From assembly GCF_003287735.1 (NCBI RefSeq), contig NZ_NSCM01000044.1, forward strand, positions 541 through 43,101: a stretch of DNA of 42,561 nt. Reading direction: 5' to 3'. The stretch is from Photorhabdus bodei. Its GTDB lineage: Bacteria > Pseudomonadota > Gammaproteobacteria > Enterobacterales > Enterobacteriaceae. The notes under the pieces are model-generated. The model did no database searches. It had not been told where the DNA came from and saw nothing but the letters and a program-made list of their open reading frames with translations. Positions within the stretch are counted from its first letter, which is position 1. Each line of letters starts with the position of its first letter. The position numbers and the translations under genes were made by a program. Positions 18,918 to 28,038 of the stretch are shown here, piece by piece.

Positions 18918-19592
18918 TACGTTAGTTGAATCGTTTATAATTAGATCTATATATAATATTTTATATGATAAATTAGTAAATATATATCTAATCACAATAT
19001 GCATTGTGGCTGGATATTTTTATCTCCTGTAAGTAATAAAATATATAACAGCTATTAATATTTTTGATACTTCTATTGATTATTTATTTCTTGAATAAAA
19101 ACAAGATTAATAATTAAATACTTCCCAGTTGATTTTTAAATAAAATTTTTTTGTTTTTGATTGGTTGGAGAATAAGGATAAGGTTGATTTTTCTATTAAT
19201 AATTTAATGTTAGAAGTATCGTTGTTATTATGGTAATTAAATATTAATTTTAACATGTTGTTATGATATTAAGGTGTTTTTATCTATAAAAAATTATTTG
19301 TCTGATGTTATTTTTTTATTTGTACAAACAAGATAATGGCCTGTTGCTAATGAATGGTTGATAGGAATGGATTGATCTTGTTTAGTGAAATTTTGATTTT
19401 AGCATACAGATAGTCATTTGAAATAGTCACTGATAGAAATATTGATATACTTTCAATTGAGATATTTCTTATATGATTTTCCCTCGTTTGTGTAATCTTA
19501 TAATGATGAATATCTGTATTTTTACGGATTGCTCTGGCTGTAAGAGTTATTGATAATGCCAGATTTCTTACACTATTAATTATGCTGAGATA
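18918..19592. other. AT-rich spacer between nadR and the orphan ABC ATPase gene
   Basis: About 670 bp of very AT-rich DNA. No reading frame with coding character on either strand; an 86-codon minus-strand frame at the right end overlaps the ABC gene start and looks accidental. The composition resembles the following ABC gene and suggests foreign or decaying DNA inserted between nadR and ettA. Confidence 0.5.
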
Positions 19593-20339
19593 ATGAATTT
19601 GAATCAAATCGCTACGATTGAAGCCATTGATATTTCATATGGTTTTTCGAAAAGTAAAGCTAACCAGAAAATGATTTCAGACATCACTCTTTCTATTTTT
19701 CCAGGTGAATTTACTTTGATTAATGGGGATCTTTGTTCAGGGAAAAGTACTTTGCTGGCAATGATTTCTGGGTTATTGCCTCTCGACGGAGGAAAAATAT
19801 TAATTTCTGATAATGAATTGGGGAGGATGAATAACTTCGAGTTAGATAGATTCCATTTGATAAATTGTGGTTTTATCTTTCAAAGAATTAATTTATCTAA
19901 TGAACTTACGGTCTTGGATAATTTGCTATTATCTCTCTCTTGTGGAATCACGACCTCTCATCAGGAAGCAATAGTCAGGGCAACTAAGGCACTCAATATT
20001 GTTGGCCTGAAACACAAGAAAGATATATATCCCAAGGAATTACGTGATAATGAAAAACAACGGGTGGCAATAGCTGGTGCCATTGTGAAAAGCCCTCGGT
20101 ATTTGTTTGCTGACGAGCCAACCCGTCATCTTAATAATTATGACTGCCAAACAGCTATTGATATCTTAAGTTTTATTGCTTATAACCAAAGAGGTACAGT
20201 TGTTGTGGCTTCACAGGATAATAGGCTTATTAAACATGCGGATCGTATTATTACTTTGAAAGAAGGAAAGATTATCCATGATACTTATCTTACACATAGC
20301 ATGATGAATAAGACTATGAGTTTATATCTAAATAATTGA
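19593..20339 (+). CDS. Orphan ABC-transporter ATPase with degenerate motifs (DevA/LolD-like)
   Basis: 248-residue ATP-binding subunit of the LolD/MacB/DevA type, with no permease or membrane-fusion gene beside it. Walker A GDLCSGKST (45-53), Q-loop Gln97 and Walker B LFADEP with Glu175 are present. The signature, normally LSGGQ, reads LRDNE (150-154). The D-loop reads RHLN. The switch His is replaced in SQD (207-209). Such changes would be expected to impair hydrolysis, so it may be regulatory, partner-dependent or decaying. It has an AT-rich composition, a weak SD, and no counterpart here in E. coli. It shares a terminator hairpin with convergent ettA. Confidence 0.8.
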   Translation: MNLNQIATIEAIDISYGFSKSKANQKMISDITLSIFPGEFTLINGDLCSGKSTLLAMISGLLPLDGGKILISDNELGRMNNFELDRFHLINCGFIFQRINLSNELTVLDNLLLSLSCGITTSHQEAIVRATKALNIVGLKHKKDIYPKELRDNEKQRVAIAGAIVKSPRYLFADEPTRHLNNYDCQTAIDILSFIAYNQRGTVVVASQDNRLIKHADRIITLKEGKIIHDTYLTHSMMNKTMSLYLNN

Positions 20340-20342
20340 GTG

Positions 20343-20370
20343 GAAAATGGCCGGTTACCAGGCCATTTTC
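20343..20370. terminator. Bidirectional terminator between the ABC gene and ettA
   Basis: Perfect 10-bp stem GAAAATGGCC / GGCCATTTTC with an 8-base loop. A-rich and T-rich flanks let it work in both directions between two convergent genes. Confidence 0.85.
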
Positions 20371-20377
20371 AATATGA

Positions 20378-22045
20378 TTATTTGCTGATTCTCTTATATT
20401 TAATGCGATGCGGTTCCAGTGCTTCTGCTCCGAGAGTCCGCTTCTTATAGTCTTCGTATTCACTAAAGTTACCTTCAAAGAAAGTGACTTTACCTTCATC
20501 TTGATAATCAATGATGTGGGTTGCGATACGATCAAGGAACCAACGATCATGGGAAATAACCATTGCACAACCTGGGAACTCCAGCAAGGCGTTTTCCAGT
20601 GCGCGCAAAGTTTCAATGTCCAGATCGTTGGTTGGTTCATCAAGCAACAGCATGTTACCGCCGACTTGCAGCAGTTTAGCCAAATGTAGCCGTCCTCTCT
20701 CACCACCAGACAATTCACCGACACGTTTGCCTTGATCAACACCTTTGAAGTTAAAACGGCCAACATAGGCGCGACTTGGTAGCTCAAAGTTACCGATACG
20801 CATGATATCCTGGCCGCCGGAGATCTCTTCCCAAACGGTTTTCTTATCATCCATGTTGTCACGGAACTGATCGACAGAAGCGAGTTTGACGGTTTCACCT
20901 AACGTGATGGTGCCGGAATCGGGTTGTTCCTGGTTGGAGATCATACGGAACAGGGTGGATTTACCTGCACCATTAGGCCCGATAATCCCAACAATCGCCC
21001 CTTTGGGCAGAGAGAAGTTCAGATTATCAATCAGAACCCGGTCGCCATAGGATTTGGTTAGATTTTCCACTTCCAGAACTTTGTCACCCAGGCGTGGTCC
21101 AGGTGGAATGAACAGTTCGCTGGTTTCGTTACGTTTCTGGTATTCAACGCTATTTAATTCTTCAAAACGGGCCAGACGTGCTTTACCTTTTGCCTGACGG
21201 CCTTTCGGATTTTGGCGAACCCATTCCAGCTCTTTCTCAATGGATTTACGGCGTGCGGCTTCTGTTGCGGCTTCTTGAGCCAGACGAGCATCTTTCTGTT
21301 CCAGCCATGAAGAGTAGTTACCTTCCCACGGAATGCCTTCACCACGATCAAGTTCCAGAATCCAGCCGGCAACGTTATCAAGGAAGTAACGGTCGTGGGT
21401 AATTGCAACAACGGTACCTTCGTAATCGTGCAGGAAGCGTTCCAGCCATGCGACAGATTCGGCGTCAAGGTGGTTAGTGGGTTCGTCCAGTAGCAGCATG
21501 TCGGGTTTTTCCAGCAGTAAGCGGCAAATTGCCACACGGCGGCGTTCCCCTCCAGATAGATGCTCGATTTTTGCCTCCCACGGCGGCAGACGCAGGGCAT
21601 CAGCGGCGCGTTCAAGCTGGTTATCAAGGTTATGGCCATCGTGGGACTGAATAATCGCTTCCAGCTCACCTTGTTCTTTAGCCAGTTTGTCAAAATCGGC
21701 GTCAGGATCAGCATAGGCTGCATAGACTTCATCCAAACGGGTCAGCGCATGTTTTACCTCGCTAACCGCTTCTTCCACTGCTTCGCGGACAGTGTACTCA
21801 AGGTTTAATTTAGGTTCCTGCGGTAGATAGCCAATTTTAATTCCTGATTGTGGGCGAGCTTCTCCTTCGATGTCTTTATCGATGCCAGCCATAATACGCA
21901 GTAAGGTCGATTTACCGGCACCATTAAGGCCAAGAACACCAATTTTTGCTCCCGGAAAGAAACTTAAGGAGATATTTTTCAGGATATGACGTTTCGGGGG
22001 AACAATTTTACCGACCCGATGCATGGTGTAGACATATTGAGCCAC
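20378..22045 (-). CDS. ettA: Energy-dependent translational throttle protein EttA (ABC-F)
   Basis: Ribosome-bound ABC-F ATPase that gates the first elongation steps according to energy state. With GTG start 22045 (GTG GCT CAA TAT) the product is 555 residues, exactly the E. coli length; the AGG of the likely SD is 11 bases upstream. An upstream ATG at 22099 would add 18 non-conserved residues. Two ABC domains: Walker A GLNGAGKST and GPNGAGKST, signatures LSGGERRRVA and LSGGERGRLH, Walker B LLLDEPTNHLD and LLLDEPTNDLD. The linker PtIM and arm segments lie between and inside the domains. No membrane segments. Confidence 0.97.
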   Translation of the reverse strand: MAQYVYTMHRVGKIVPPKRHILKNISLSFFPGAKIGVLGLNGAGKSTLLRIMAGIDKDIEGEARPQSGIKIGYLPQEPKLNLEYTVREAVEEAVSEVKHALTRLDEVYAAYADPDADFDKLAKEQGELEAIIQSHDGHNLDNQLERAADALRLPPWEAKIEHLSGGERRRVAICRLLLEKPDMLLLDEPTNHLDAESVAWLERFLHDYEGTVVAITHDRYFLDNVAGWILELDRGEGIPWEGNYSSWLEQKDARLAQEAATEAARRKSIEKELEWVRQNPKGRQAKGKARLARFEELNSVEYQKRNETSELFIPPGPRLGDKVLEVENLTKSYGDRVLIDNLNFSLPKGAIVGIIGPNGAGKSTLFRMISNQEQPDSGTITLGETVKLASVDQFRDNMDDKKTVWEEISGGQDIMRIGNFELPSRAYVGRFNFKGVDQGKRVGELSGGERGRLHLAKLLQVGGNMLLLDEPTNDLDIETLRALENALLEFPGCAMVISHDRWFLDRIATHIIDYQDEGKVTFFEGNFSEYEDYKKRTLGAEALEPHRIKYKRISK

Positions 22046-22416
22046 GTTGCTATAAGCCTCGCTATCTCTGATTGTTATAGTGCCTGTTTTGCGAAGCAAG
22101 TCGCATGAACAGGGCGTGTTGGTATTTGATTATATCAAGTTAGGTTATTTATGCTCGTCTGAGCACGATTTATCACAGTTTACCCGATTTAAGTCAATAA
22201 ACTCTATAACCCAATTGCTCGAATAAAATGATCCTAGGTTGAGTTTGTTAAAGCTAATCAATTTATTATATAAAAAACTAATCTATTATAAATATATGGT
22301 TATATATCTCATCATAGGGAAAATTAATGTGGTAAGTGGTGGTAATTATATTATTATGGTGTTTATGCATTCGTAATATTAACCTGTTTGATTTTATCTC
22401 CCAGAGGAACGTGATA
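22046..22416. other. Divergent promoter region ettA/slt
   Basis: About 370 bp, AT-rich, between divergently transcribed ettA and slt. It must hold both promoters. I see no additional gene. Confidence 0.5.
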
Positions 22417-24333
22417 ATGGCTAAGTGGCAATACCTTGCGATGGCTATAGGGTTGATTTTTATCTCTGTAGCAGCAAATGCTGATTCTCTGGAAAATCAG
22501 CGGCAGAGATATCAGCAGATTAAGCAAGCGTGGAATGTCAGTGATAGGGATGAAATCGCGAGGCTGATGCCGACATTGAAAGACTATCCTCTTTATCCTT
22601 ATCTAGAATACCGGGAGCTGACTCAGGATTTGGCACTTGTCACACCAACGCAGATCCGTGATTTTATTGATCGTTACCCTAATCTGCCCCCTGCACGTTC
22701 TTTACCATCCCGTTTTATCAATGAGCTTGCACGCCGCGAAGAGTGGCGTGGGATACTGGCGTTCACTCCTACAGCACCGAAATCTATTACAGCTCGCTGT
22801 CATTACTATTTTGCTAAATGGTCTACAGGTGAGGAACAGGTTGCCTGGCAGGGAGCAAAAGAAATTTGGTTGAATGGGCGTTCTTTACCAGCCAGTTGCG
22901 ATAAATTATTTGATGTTTGGCAGCAAACTGGTCATTTATCAGTGAAACTGATATTACAGCGTATTAGTCTCGCGTTAAAAGCGGGGAATACGTCACTGGT
23001 CAGTTACCTCGCTAAACAATTGCCACTGGGATACAAAAGTATCAGTGAAGACCTGATTAAGTTGCAGAATGATCCGGCTACCGTGGCGGATTTTGCTAAT
23101 CATACCGGGCCGACTGATTTTACCCGTGTAGCTACTTTAGCGGCTTTCTCGCGTTTCGCTCGCCAAGATCCGGAGCAGGCAAGAGCGATCATCCCATCAA
23201 TTGTCAGAGTGCAAAAGATGAATGTAAGTGAACGTCAGCGGTTGAAAGATATTGTTGCCTGGCAGTTAATGGGGGATGTGAGCGATGAACAGGAAAAGTG
23301 GCGTGATGATGCGATCCGCAGTAGTCAATCTGTTGCATTGCTTGAGCGTCGTGTTCGGTTGGCATTGGGTCATGCAGATAAGCGTGGTTTGGCTCAATGG
23401 ATAAAATTGCTGCCGTTAGAGGACCAAGGCAAAGAGGAATGGCGTTATTGGCGAGCCAACATTCTATTGGCACAGGGTAATAAAAGTGAAGGTGAAGCGA
23501 TACTACGTAAGCTGACAGAAGGCCGTGGTTTTTATCCAATGGCTGCTGCGCAAAAACTGAATGTCAACTATCCGCTGACGATAAGTATCGCAAAAAAGCC
23601 AGATGCTGCCATTGCTTCAATACCTGAAGTGCAGAGAGTCAGAGAATTGATATATTGGCAAATGGATAATCTTGCTCGCATAGAGTGGAGCTATCTGGTC
23701 GCCAGCCAGGCTAAATTAAAACAACAGCAACTGGCGCGTTATGCTTTCAATCAAAAATGGGCAGCGCTTAGTGTACAGGCGACAATAACCGGAAAAATGT
23801 GGGACTACCTTGAAGAGCGTTTTCCATTGGCATGGCGGCGGGAATTTAGTCACTTCACTGCAAATAAAGGAATTTCTCAAAGTTATGCAATGGCGATAGC
23901 CCGCCAGGAAAGTGCCTGGAATCCGCAAGCTAATTCGCCAGTTGGGGCAATTGGGTTGATGCAGGTAATGCCAGAAACGGCAGAGGATACGGTTAAGAAA
24001 AATGGAATCCAAGGATATATGAACAGTAGCCAACTTATAAACCCGCTGACGAATATCGAAATCGGTACTGCTTATCTCGAATCGGTTTATCAGCGTTTTG
24101 GAAATAATCGGATACTTGCCAGCGCTGGCTATAATGCCGGACCAACTCGGGTAGATCGCTGGTTATCTGACAGTGGTGGGCGACTCGATGCGATAGCCTT
24201 TATTGAAAGCATTCCATTTTCTGAGACCCGCAATTATGTCAAAAATGTTTTGGTTTATGATGTTTTCTATAGTCATTTCATGGGCAAAGCATCAAATGTG
24301 CTGACTAACGCGGAATGGCAAAGGCGTTATTGA
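22417..24333 (+). CDS. slt: Soluble lytic murein transglycosylase Slt70
   Basis: Periplasmic exo-lytic transglycosylase that cleaves peptidoglycan and leaves 1,6-anhydro-muropeptides. The start ATG 22417 follows AGAGGAA and gives a signal peptide cut after AANA. 638 residues, near the 645 of E. coli Slt70. A long alpha-superhelical U domain precedes the C-terminal catalytic domain with AIARQESAWNP (the catalytic Glu), GAIGLMQVMP and SAGYNAGPTRV. It is followed by trpR, as in E. coli. Confidence 0.96.
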   Translation: MAKWQYLAMAIGLIFISVAANADSLENQRQRYQQIKQAWNVSDRDEIARLMPTLKDYPLYPYLEYRELTQDLALVTPTQIRDFIDRYPNLPPARSLPSRFINELARREEWRGILAFTPTAPKSITARCHYYFAKWSTGEEQVAWQGAKEIWLNGRSLPASCDKLFDVWQQTGHLSVKLILQRISLALKAGNTSLVSYLAKQLPLGYKSISEDLIKLQNDPATVADFANHTGPTDFTRVATLAAFSRFARQDPEQARAIIPSIVRVQKMNVSERQRLKDIVAWQLMGDVSDEQEKWRDDAIRSSQSVALLERRVRLALGHADKRGLAQWIKLLPLEDQGKEEWRYWRANILLAQGNKSEGEAILRKLTEGRGFYPMAAAQKLNVNYPLTISIAKKPDAAIASIPEVQRVRELIYWQMDNLARIEWSYLVASQAKLKQQQLARYAFNQKWAALSVQATITGKMWDYLEERFPLAWRREFSHFTANKGISQSYAMAIARQESAWNPQANSPVGAIGLMQVMPETAEDTVKKNGIQGYMNSSQLINPLTNIEIGTAYLESVYQRFGNNRILASAGYNAGPTRVDRWLSDSGGRLDAIAFIESIPFSETRNYVKNVLVYDVFYSHFMGKASNVLTNAEWQRRY

Positions 24334-24359
24334 TTTATGGCAAACTATGTTATGCTGCT

Positions 24360-24377
24360 GTACTAGTTAAATAGTAT
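24360..24377. promoter_or_regulatory. Probable TrpR operator upstream of trpR
   Basis: GTACTAGTTAAATAGTAT is a near-perfect palindrome around the CTAGTTAA core of known trp operators. It lies about 15 bp before the trpR start, where the autoregulatory site is expected. Recognised by eye. Confidence 0.7.
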
Positions 24378-24392
24378 GATGACTGATTAATT

Positions 24393-24713
24393 ATGACGAC
24401 AAATCATCTGACAGATCCAGCACTTTCGCCGCAAGATCATGAAGATTGGCAATGTTTCGTGACATTACTCCAACAGGCTTTTGCTGAAAATCTACAGCAT
24501 CCGATTTTGCAGTTATTATTGACACCAGATGAACGGACAGCACTGGCTACCAGGGTACGCATTATCAAGGAGTTGATGAGTGGAAAAATGAGCCAGCGTG
24601 AGCTGAAAAATGAACTTGGAGTGGGTATTGCGACGATTACGCGCGGCTCTAATAGCCTGAAATTTGCCTCAAACGATGTTAAGGCTTGGTTGGAACAGCA
24701 ATTACTGAAATAG
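24393..24713 (+). CDS. trpR: Trp operon repressor TrpR
   Basis: 106-residue all-helical repressor that binds trp operators when loaded with tryptophan (trp, aroH, trpR in E. coli). The family core LLTPDERTALATRVRIIKELMSGKMSQRELKNELGVGIATITRGSNSLK, split here as LLTPDER, SQRELKNELGVGIATITRGS and SNSLK, is intact. It includes the helix-turn-helix and the Arg residues that contact the corepressor. The gene follows slt, with an operator-like palindrome just upstream that implies autoregulation. Confidence 0.96.
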   Translation: MTTNHLTDPALSPQDHEDWQCFVTLLQQAFAENLQHPILQLLLTPDERTALATRVRIIKELMSGKMSQRELKNELGVGIATITRGSNSLKFASNDVKAWLEQQLLK

Positions 24714-24714
24714 C

Positions 24715-24733
24715 AGGCCGCCAATTGCGGCCT
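24715..24733. terminator. Hairpin between convergent trpR and yjjX
   Basis: AGGCCGC / GCGGCCT, a 7-bp stem with a CAATT loop right after the trpR stop. The T-run is poor, so terminator strength is uncertain. Confidence 0.6.
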
Positions 24734-24748
24734 AGGCGGAATGTTTGT

Positions 24749-25279
24749 TTAACGGGCGTTCAGCTCTTTATACATTTCATGATGTACGGGCACTAAAGCC
24801 AATATCAGAGCTTGGTGGTACACGCTGGTACGAGTCAGGATGCCATCAGTGAAAAAGCCAATTGCACCATCTTTCTGCTTGATGTTATCAATACCTGTAA
24901 GGTAAGCCATTTCATGGCCTAATTCCCGACCTTCGCGGATACCATCAAGAATTTTCTCTGGTAGCATCAGACTGGCTGAACGAGATTCTCCGCGAATTTG
25001 CTGATATTCCACAACCATCCAGGCAAATGTCATATCGTCTTCAATACCCGCTTCCACACCTACCCAAAAGTCTGCTTCAGGGCGAACTTGTCTGGCCGCC
25101 ATGACACGCTGACGGGCGCCAGTACGGGTTTCTGTGTTACCAATAGGTTGTTGTGGGACGCTACTGTCTACATTGATATCTTCGATCCGATAAGTACCTG
25201 GCCCAAAAACATCATCAAAGGCGAGACTAATGGCTTTAATTTTTGCAGGGTTGGTGGTTGCGGCAATAACGTGATACAT
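24749..25279 (-). CDS. yjjX: Inosine/xanthosine triphosphatase YjjX
   Basis: House-cleaning NTPase that removes non-canonical purine nucleotides (ITP, XTP). 176 residues. The N-terminal MYHVIAATTNPAKIKAI matches the family's phosphate-binding segment. VGVEAGIE and GESRSASLMLP are conserved landmarks. The gene is convergent with trpR and divergent from gpmB, the same arrangement as in E. coli. Confidence 0.94.
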   Translation of the reverse strand: MYHVIAATTNPAKIKAISLAFDDVFGPGTYRIEDINVDSSVPQQPIGNTETRTGARQRVMAARQVRPEADFWVGVEAGIEDDMTFAWMVVEYQQIRGESRSASLMLPEKILDGIREGRELGHEMAYLTGIDNIKQKDGAIGFFTDGILTRTSVYHQALILALVPVHHEMYKELNAR

Positions 25280-25333
25280 AATAGATGAGTTATCCTTTGA
25301 ACGAGTATTTACGCAGTATAACGGAAAATGAAA

Positions 25334-25981
25334 ATGTTACAGGTATATCTTGTTCGGCATGGGGAGTCTGAATGGAACGCAGCACGTCGTATTCAGGGAC
25401 AATCTGACAGCCCTTTGACTGAAACAGGCGAACATCAAGCCAGATTAGTGGCGCAAAGAGTAAAATCTGAAAGTATTACCCATATTATTACCAGTGACCT
25501 TGGACGTACACGTCGAACGGCGGAAATCATTGCTGAGGTTTGTGGTTGTGAAATTATTCTGGAGCCACGTTTGCGTGAATTGCACATGGGGGTTCTTGAA
25601 CGCAGAAATATTGATTCATTAACATCGGAAGAAGAGAACTGGCGTAAGAAAGTCCTTGATGGCACACCTGGTGGACGTATCCCCAAAGGCGAATCTATGG
25701 ATGAATTGGCTGTGCGTATGAGGGCTGCGCTGGAGGGCTGTCGTAATCTGCCTGTTGGTAGCCGACCGTTGTTAGTCAGTCATGGCATCGCTTTGGGATG
25801 TTTGGTTGGCACAATACTGGGATTGCCCGCACATGCTGAACGTCGTCTTCGCTTGCGAAATTGCTCTCTGTCCAGAGTGGATTATCAGCACAGTCCGTGG
25901 CTAGCGTCGGGCTGGATTGTAGAAACGGCAGGCGATATCACACATCTGGATACGCCCGCACTGGATGAATTACAACGCTAA
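25334..25981 (+). CDS. gpmB: Phosphoglycerate mutase-like phosphatase GpmB
   Basis: Histidine-phosphatase superfamily member: LVRHGESEWN (catalytic His at residue 9) and the C-terminal SHGIALG second His. With start ATG 25334 it has 215 residues, as in E. coli, and the GGA of the SD is correctly spaced; ATG 25328 is too close to the SD. Annotated historically as a mutase; the family member may be mainly a phosphatase. The stop overlaps the convergent rob stop, so the two genes share their last bases. Confidence 0.95.
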   Translation: MLQVYLVRHGESEWNAARRIQGQSDSPLTETGEHQARLVAQRVKSESITHIITSDLGRTRRTAEIIAEVCGCEIILEPRLRELHMGVLERRNIDSLTSEEENWRKKVLDGTPGGRIPKGESMDELAVRMRAALEGCRNLPVGSRPLLVSHGIALGCLVGTILGLPAHAERRLRLRNCSLSRVDYQHSPWLASGWIVETAGDITHLDTPALDELQR

Positions 25982-26853
25982 TGCTGGATAGGAATGAGAT
26001 ACTGAAATTCGATGATATGATTCGCCGCTTCCTTGTCTCTATCATTGGTATTGGTAAGATAATATCGCTCGATGTCGTATCCTTTCCTACGTGTCAGGTT
26101 TAGCATTGGCAGGCAAATACCATAGACGGTAAACAGGAAATCCTGTAAGCCATCTTTGGTACCGTAGTAACTAAATGAGACGTATTCTCCAGCCGGTAAT
26201 GTAACAGGCTGGCTGCCTGCCACATCAAACTGGGCATATTGGGGTTCTACCGCTGTTGTGTACAATACGGTTTGTTCATCTTCTTTTTCTGGATTGGGAG
26301 TTGCATGGTGAAGGCCATAAAGTACAGGAGGTAACACCTCTGCATTTTGCAGATAATATGTCCAGAAATTGTGGCGCATTTCAGTACAAAAACTGGACCA
26401 TTGTTCCAGCGTATAGGAACAGGTCTGTTCTATACCCACCAGTGGTTGTTCCTCTAGTGTGAGATAGGTTGCTTCGGGAATATACCTGTTATCCAGCAAT
26501 ATGGGAGGGCAAATACCCGTGGCGCACCACTCCTCACTGAGTCGATAAAGTGCTGGTGTTTTATTGAATTGTTTTTTAAATGCGCGAGTGAAAGTTTGTT
26601 GGGAGTCAAACTGGTACTGTAAAGCAATGTCCAGAATAGGGCGGCTGGTTAAACGTAAAGCAACGGCTGCCCGTGATAACCTTCTGGCACGGATATAGGA
26701 GCCAATAGCCTGGCCGGTAATGTCTTTAAACATACGTTGCAGGTGCCATTTAGAATAACCTGCTTTAGCTGCAACATTATTGAGTGATAATGGTTGATCT
26801 AAATGGTTATCTAGCCAACGTAATAAATCACGAATGATGCCGGTTTGATCCAT
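25978..26853 (-). CDS. rob: Rob, AraC/XylS-family transcription regulator
   Basis: 291 residues. The N-terminal AraC-type double helix-turn-helix (residues ~8-105: LSLNNVAAKAGYSKWHLQRMFK and ILDIALQYQFDSQQTFTRAFKK, each shortened here to key parts) is followed by a GyrI-like ligand-binding domain. This order is typical of Rob. In E. coli Rob binds oriC and activates the mar/sox/rob regulon (efflux, solvent and bile resistance). It is encoded tail-to-tail with gpmB with a 4-bp overlap. Confidence 0.93.
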   Translation of the reverse strand: MDQTGIIRDLLRWLDNHLDQPLSLNNVAAKAGYSKWHLQRMFKDITGQAIGSYIRARRLSRAAVALRLTSRPILDIALQYQFDSQQTFTRAFKKQFNKTPALYRLSEEWCATGICPPILLDNRYIPEATYLTLEEQPLVGIEQTCSYTLEQWSSFCTEMRHNFWTYYLQNAEVLPPVLYGLHHATPNPEKEDEQTVLYTTAVEPQYAQFDVAGSQPVTLPAGEYVSFSYYGTKDGLQDFLFTVYGICLPMLNLTRRKGYDIERYYLTNTNDRDKEAANHIIEFQYLIPIQH

Positions 26854-26886
26854 ACATCTCCTTAGTCATTAAGACCAAAAGAACAA

Positions 26887-27012
26887 TATACCCGTTATCT
26901 TTCAAGTTGCCCTTTGTTGGCTGCACTCACTCACCCCAGTCACATAGTTCGCTATGCTCCCGGGGATTCGCTCCCTTGCCGTCGCGATGCATCTTGAAAT
27001 CCATAGGGTATA
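26887..27012 (-). repeat. ERIC element (rob-creA spacer)
   Basis: 126-bp reverse-orientation copy starting TATACCCGTTATC and ending CCATAGGGTATA. It is one base shorter than the others in the TTGCCCTTTGTTGG arm. It lies 33 bp upstream of the rob start. Confidence 0.92.
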
Positions 27013-27359
27013 TAAGAACCTATACTACTAGGCTATTTTGTTTGCCACTTGAACAGTCCCACAGAGTGGTAAAACGAATCATTCCTTGTACATCGTATGT
27101 CTGTTCTGATTTCTGCGTGCTGTTCGTGTTCATAATTAATTGACAAGCGTGGCATTCAACAATAACTCTACTGGATATGAGCACTAAGTGTAAAACAAGT
27201 CTTATATTTACAATAGGATACTTATTCGTATTATTATTTCACTCATTACTTTATGAAATTATATTAATGATTAATTATTTCTATTGATGGTATTACCATC
27301 CTATTTGGTATCTCAGCGGTGAAATTTTACGCTGAATTAATTAAGGAATGAGACTATAT
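27013..27359. other. Spacer upstream of creA
   Basis: About 345 bp, increasingly AT-rich toward creA, between the ERIC and creA. It should contain the creA promoter. No further gene seen. Confidence 0.45.
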
Positions 27360-27845
27360 ATGTTAAAAATCATAAAGATACTCGTAACAACGACATTGTT
27401 GTGCATACCTGTGGTGGCTCTGTCTGAAGAGATTGGCTCGGTAGACACTGTTTTTAAATTTATCGGGCCTGATCACAAAATTGTCGTGGAAGCGTTTGAT
27501 GATCCTGATGTTAAAAATGTGACTTGCTACCTGAGCAGGGCAAAAACAGGCGGAATAAAAGGGGGTTTAGGACTTGCGGAAGATACTTCTGATGCGGCTA
27601 TTTCTTGTCAGCAGGTTGGAGAGATTGAACTCACAGACAAGATTAAAAAGAGCAGCAAAAAAGGTCAGGTGGTTTTCCAGAAACGAACCTCACTGGTGTT
27701 TAAAAAACTTCAAGTCGTTCGCTTCTATGATGCAAACCGTAATGCATTAGTCTATTTGACATATTCCGATAAGATGATCGATGGTTCACCGAAGAATGCG
27801 CTCAGTGCTGTACCCATTATGCCGTGGAAGACGGTGGAAAATTGA
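27360..27845 (+). CDS. creA: CreA family protein
   Basis: 161-residue secreted (periplasmic) protein of unknown biochemical role. Signal peptide ~1-23 (MLKIIKILVTTTLLCIPVVALS) followed by the conserved CreA domain (EEIGSVDTVF, DPDVKNVTCYLSRAKTGG, GLAEDTSDAAISCQQVG). The start ATG 27360 has AAGGA 12 bases upstream; ATG 27348 overlaps that SD. In E. coli creA heads creABCD; here arcA follows directly and creBCD are missing. An ERIC lies on each side. Confidence 0.92.
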   Translation: MLKIIKILVTTTLLCIPVVALSEEIGSVDTVFKFIGPDHKIVVEAFDDPDVKNVTCYLSRAKTGGIKGGLGLAEDTSDAAISCQQVGEIELTDKIKKSSKKGQVVFQKRTSLVFKKLQVVRFYDANRNALVYLTYSDKMIDGSPKNALSAVPIMPWKTVEN

Positions 27846-27849
27846 GGGG

Positions 27850-27882
27850 CAGGATGGGTTCTTACAGGGATATCCCATCCTG
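27850..27882 (+). terminator. Terminator-like hairpin after creA
   Basis: 9-bp stem CAGGATGGG / CCCATCCTG, five bases after the creA stop. The following T-tract is short. Confidence 0.6.
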
Positions 27883-27903
27883 TCATTGTTAGAGACTTAC
27901 TGA

Positions 27904-28030
27904 TATACCCGTTATCTTTCAAGTTGCCTCTTTGTTGGCTGCACTCACTCACCCCGGTCACATCGTTCGCTATGCTCCCGGGGATTCGCTCCTTTGCCGT
28001 CGCGATGCATCTTGAAATCCATAGGGTATA
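27904..28030 (-). repeat. ERIC element (creA-arcA spacer)
   Basis: 127-bp reverse-orientation copy, TATACCCGTTATC to CCATAGGGTATA. It sits between the convergent creA and arcA ends, 9 bp from the arcA stop. Confidence 0.93.
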
Positions 28031-28038
28031 GGTTCAAG

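Noticed and set aside
19347..19607. 86-codon minus-strand frame upstream of the ABC gene
   Set aside because: It overlaps the ABC gene start, lies in very AT-rich DNA, has no clear SD and shows no recognisable domain.
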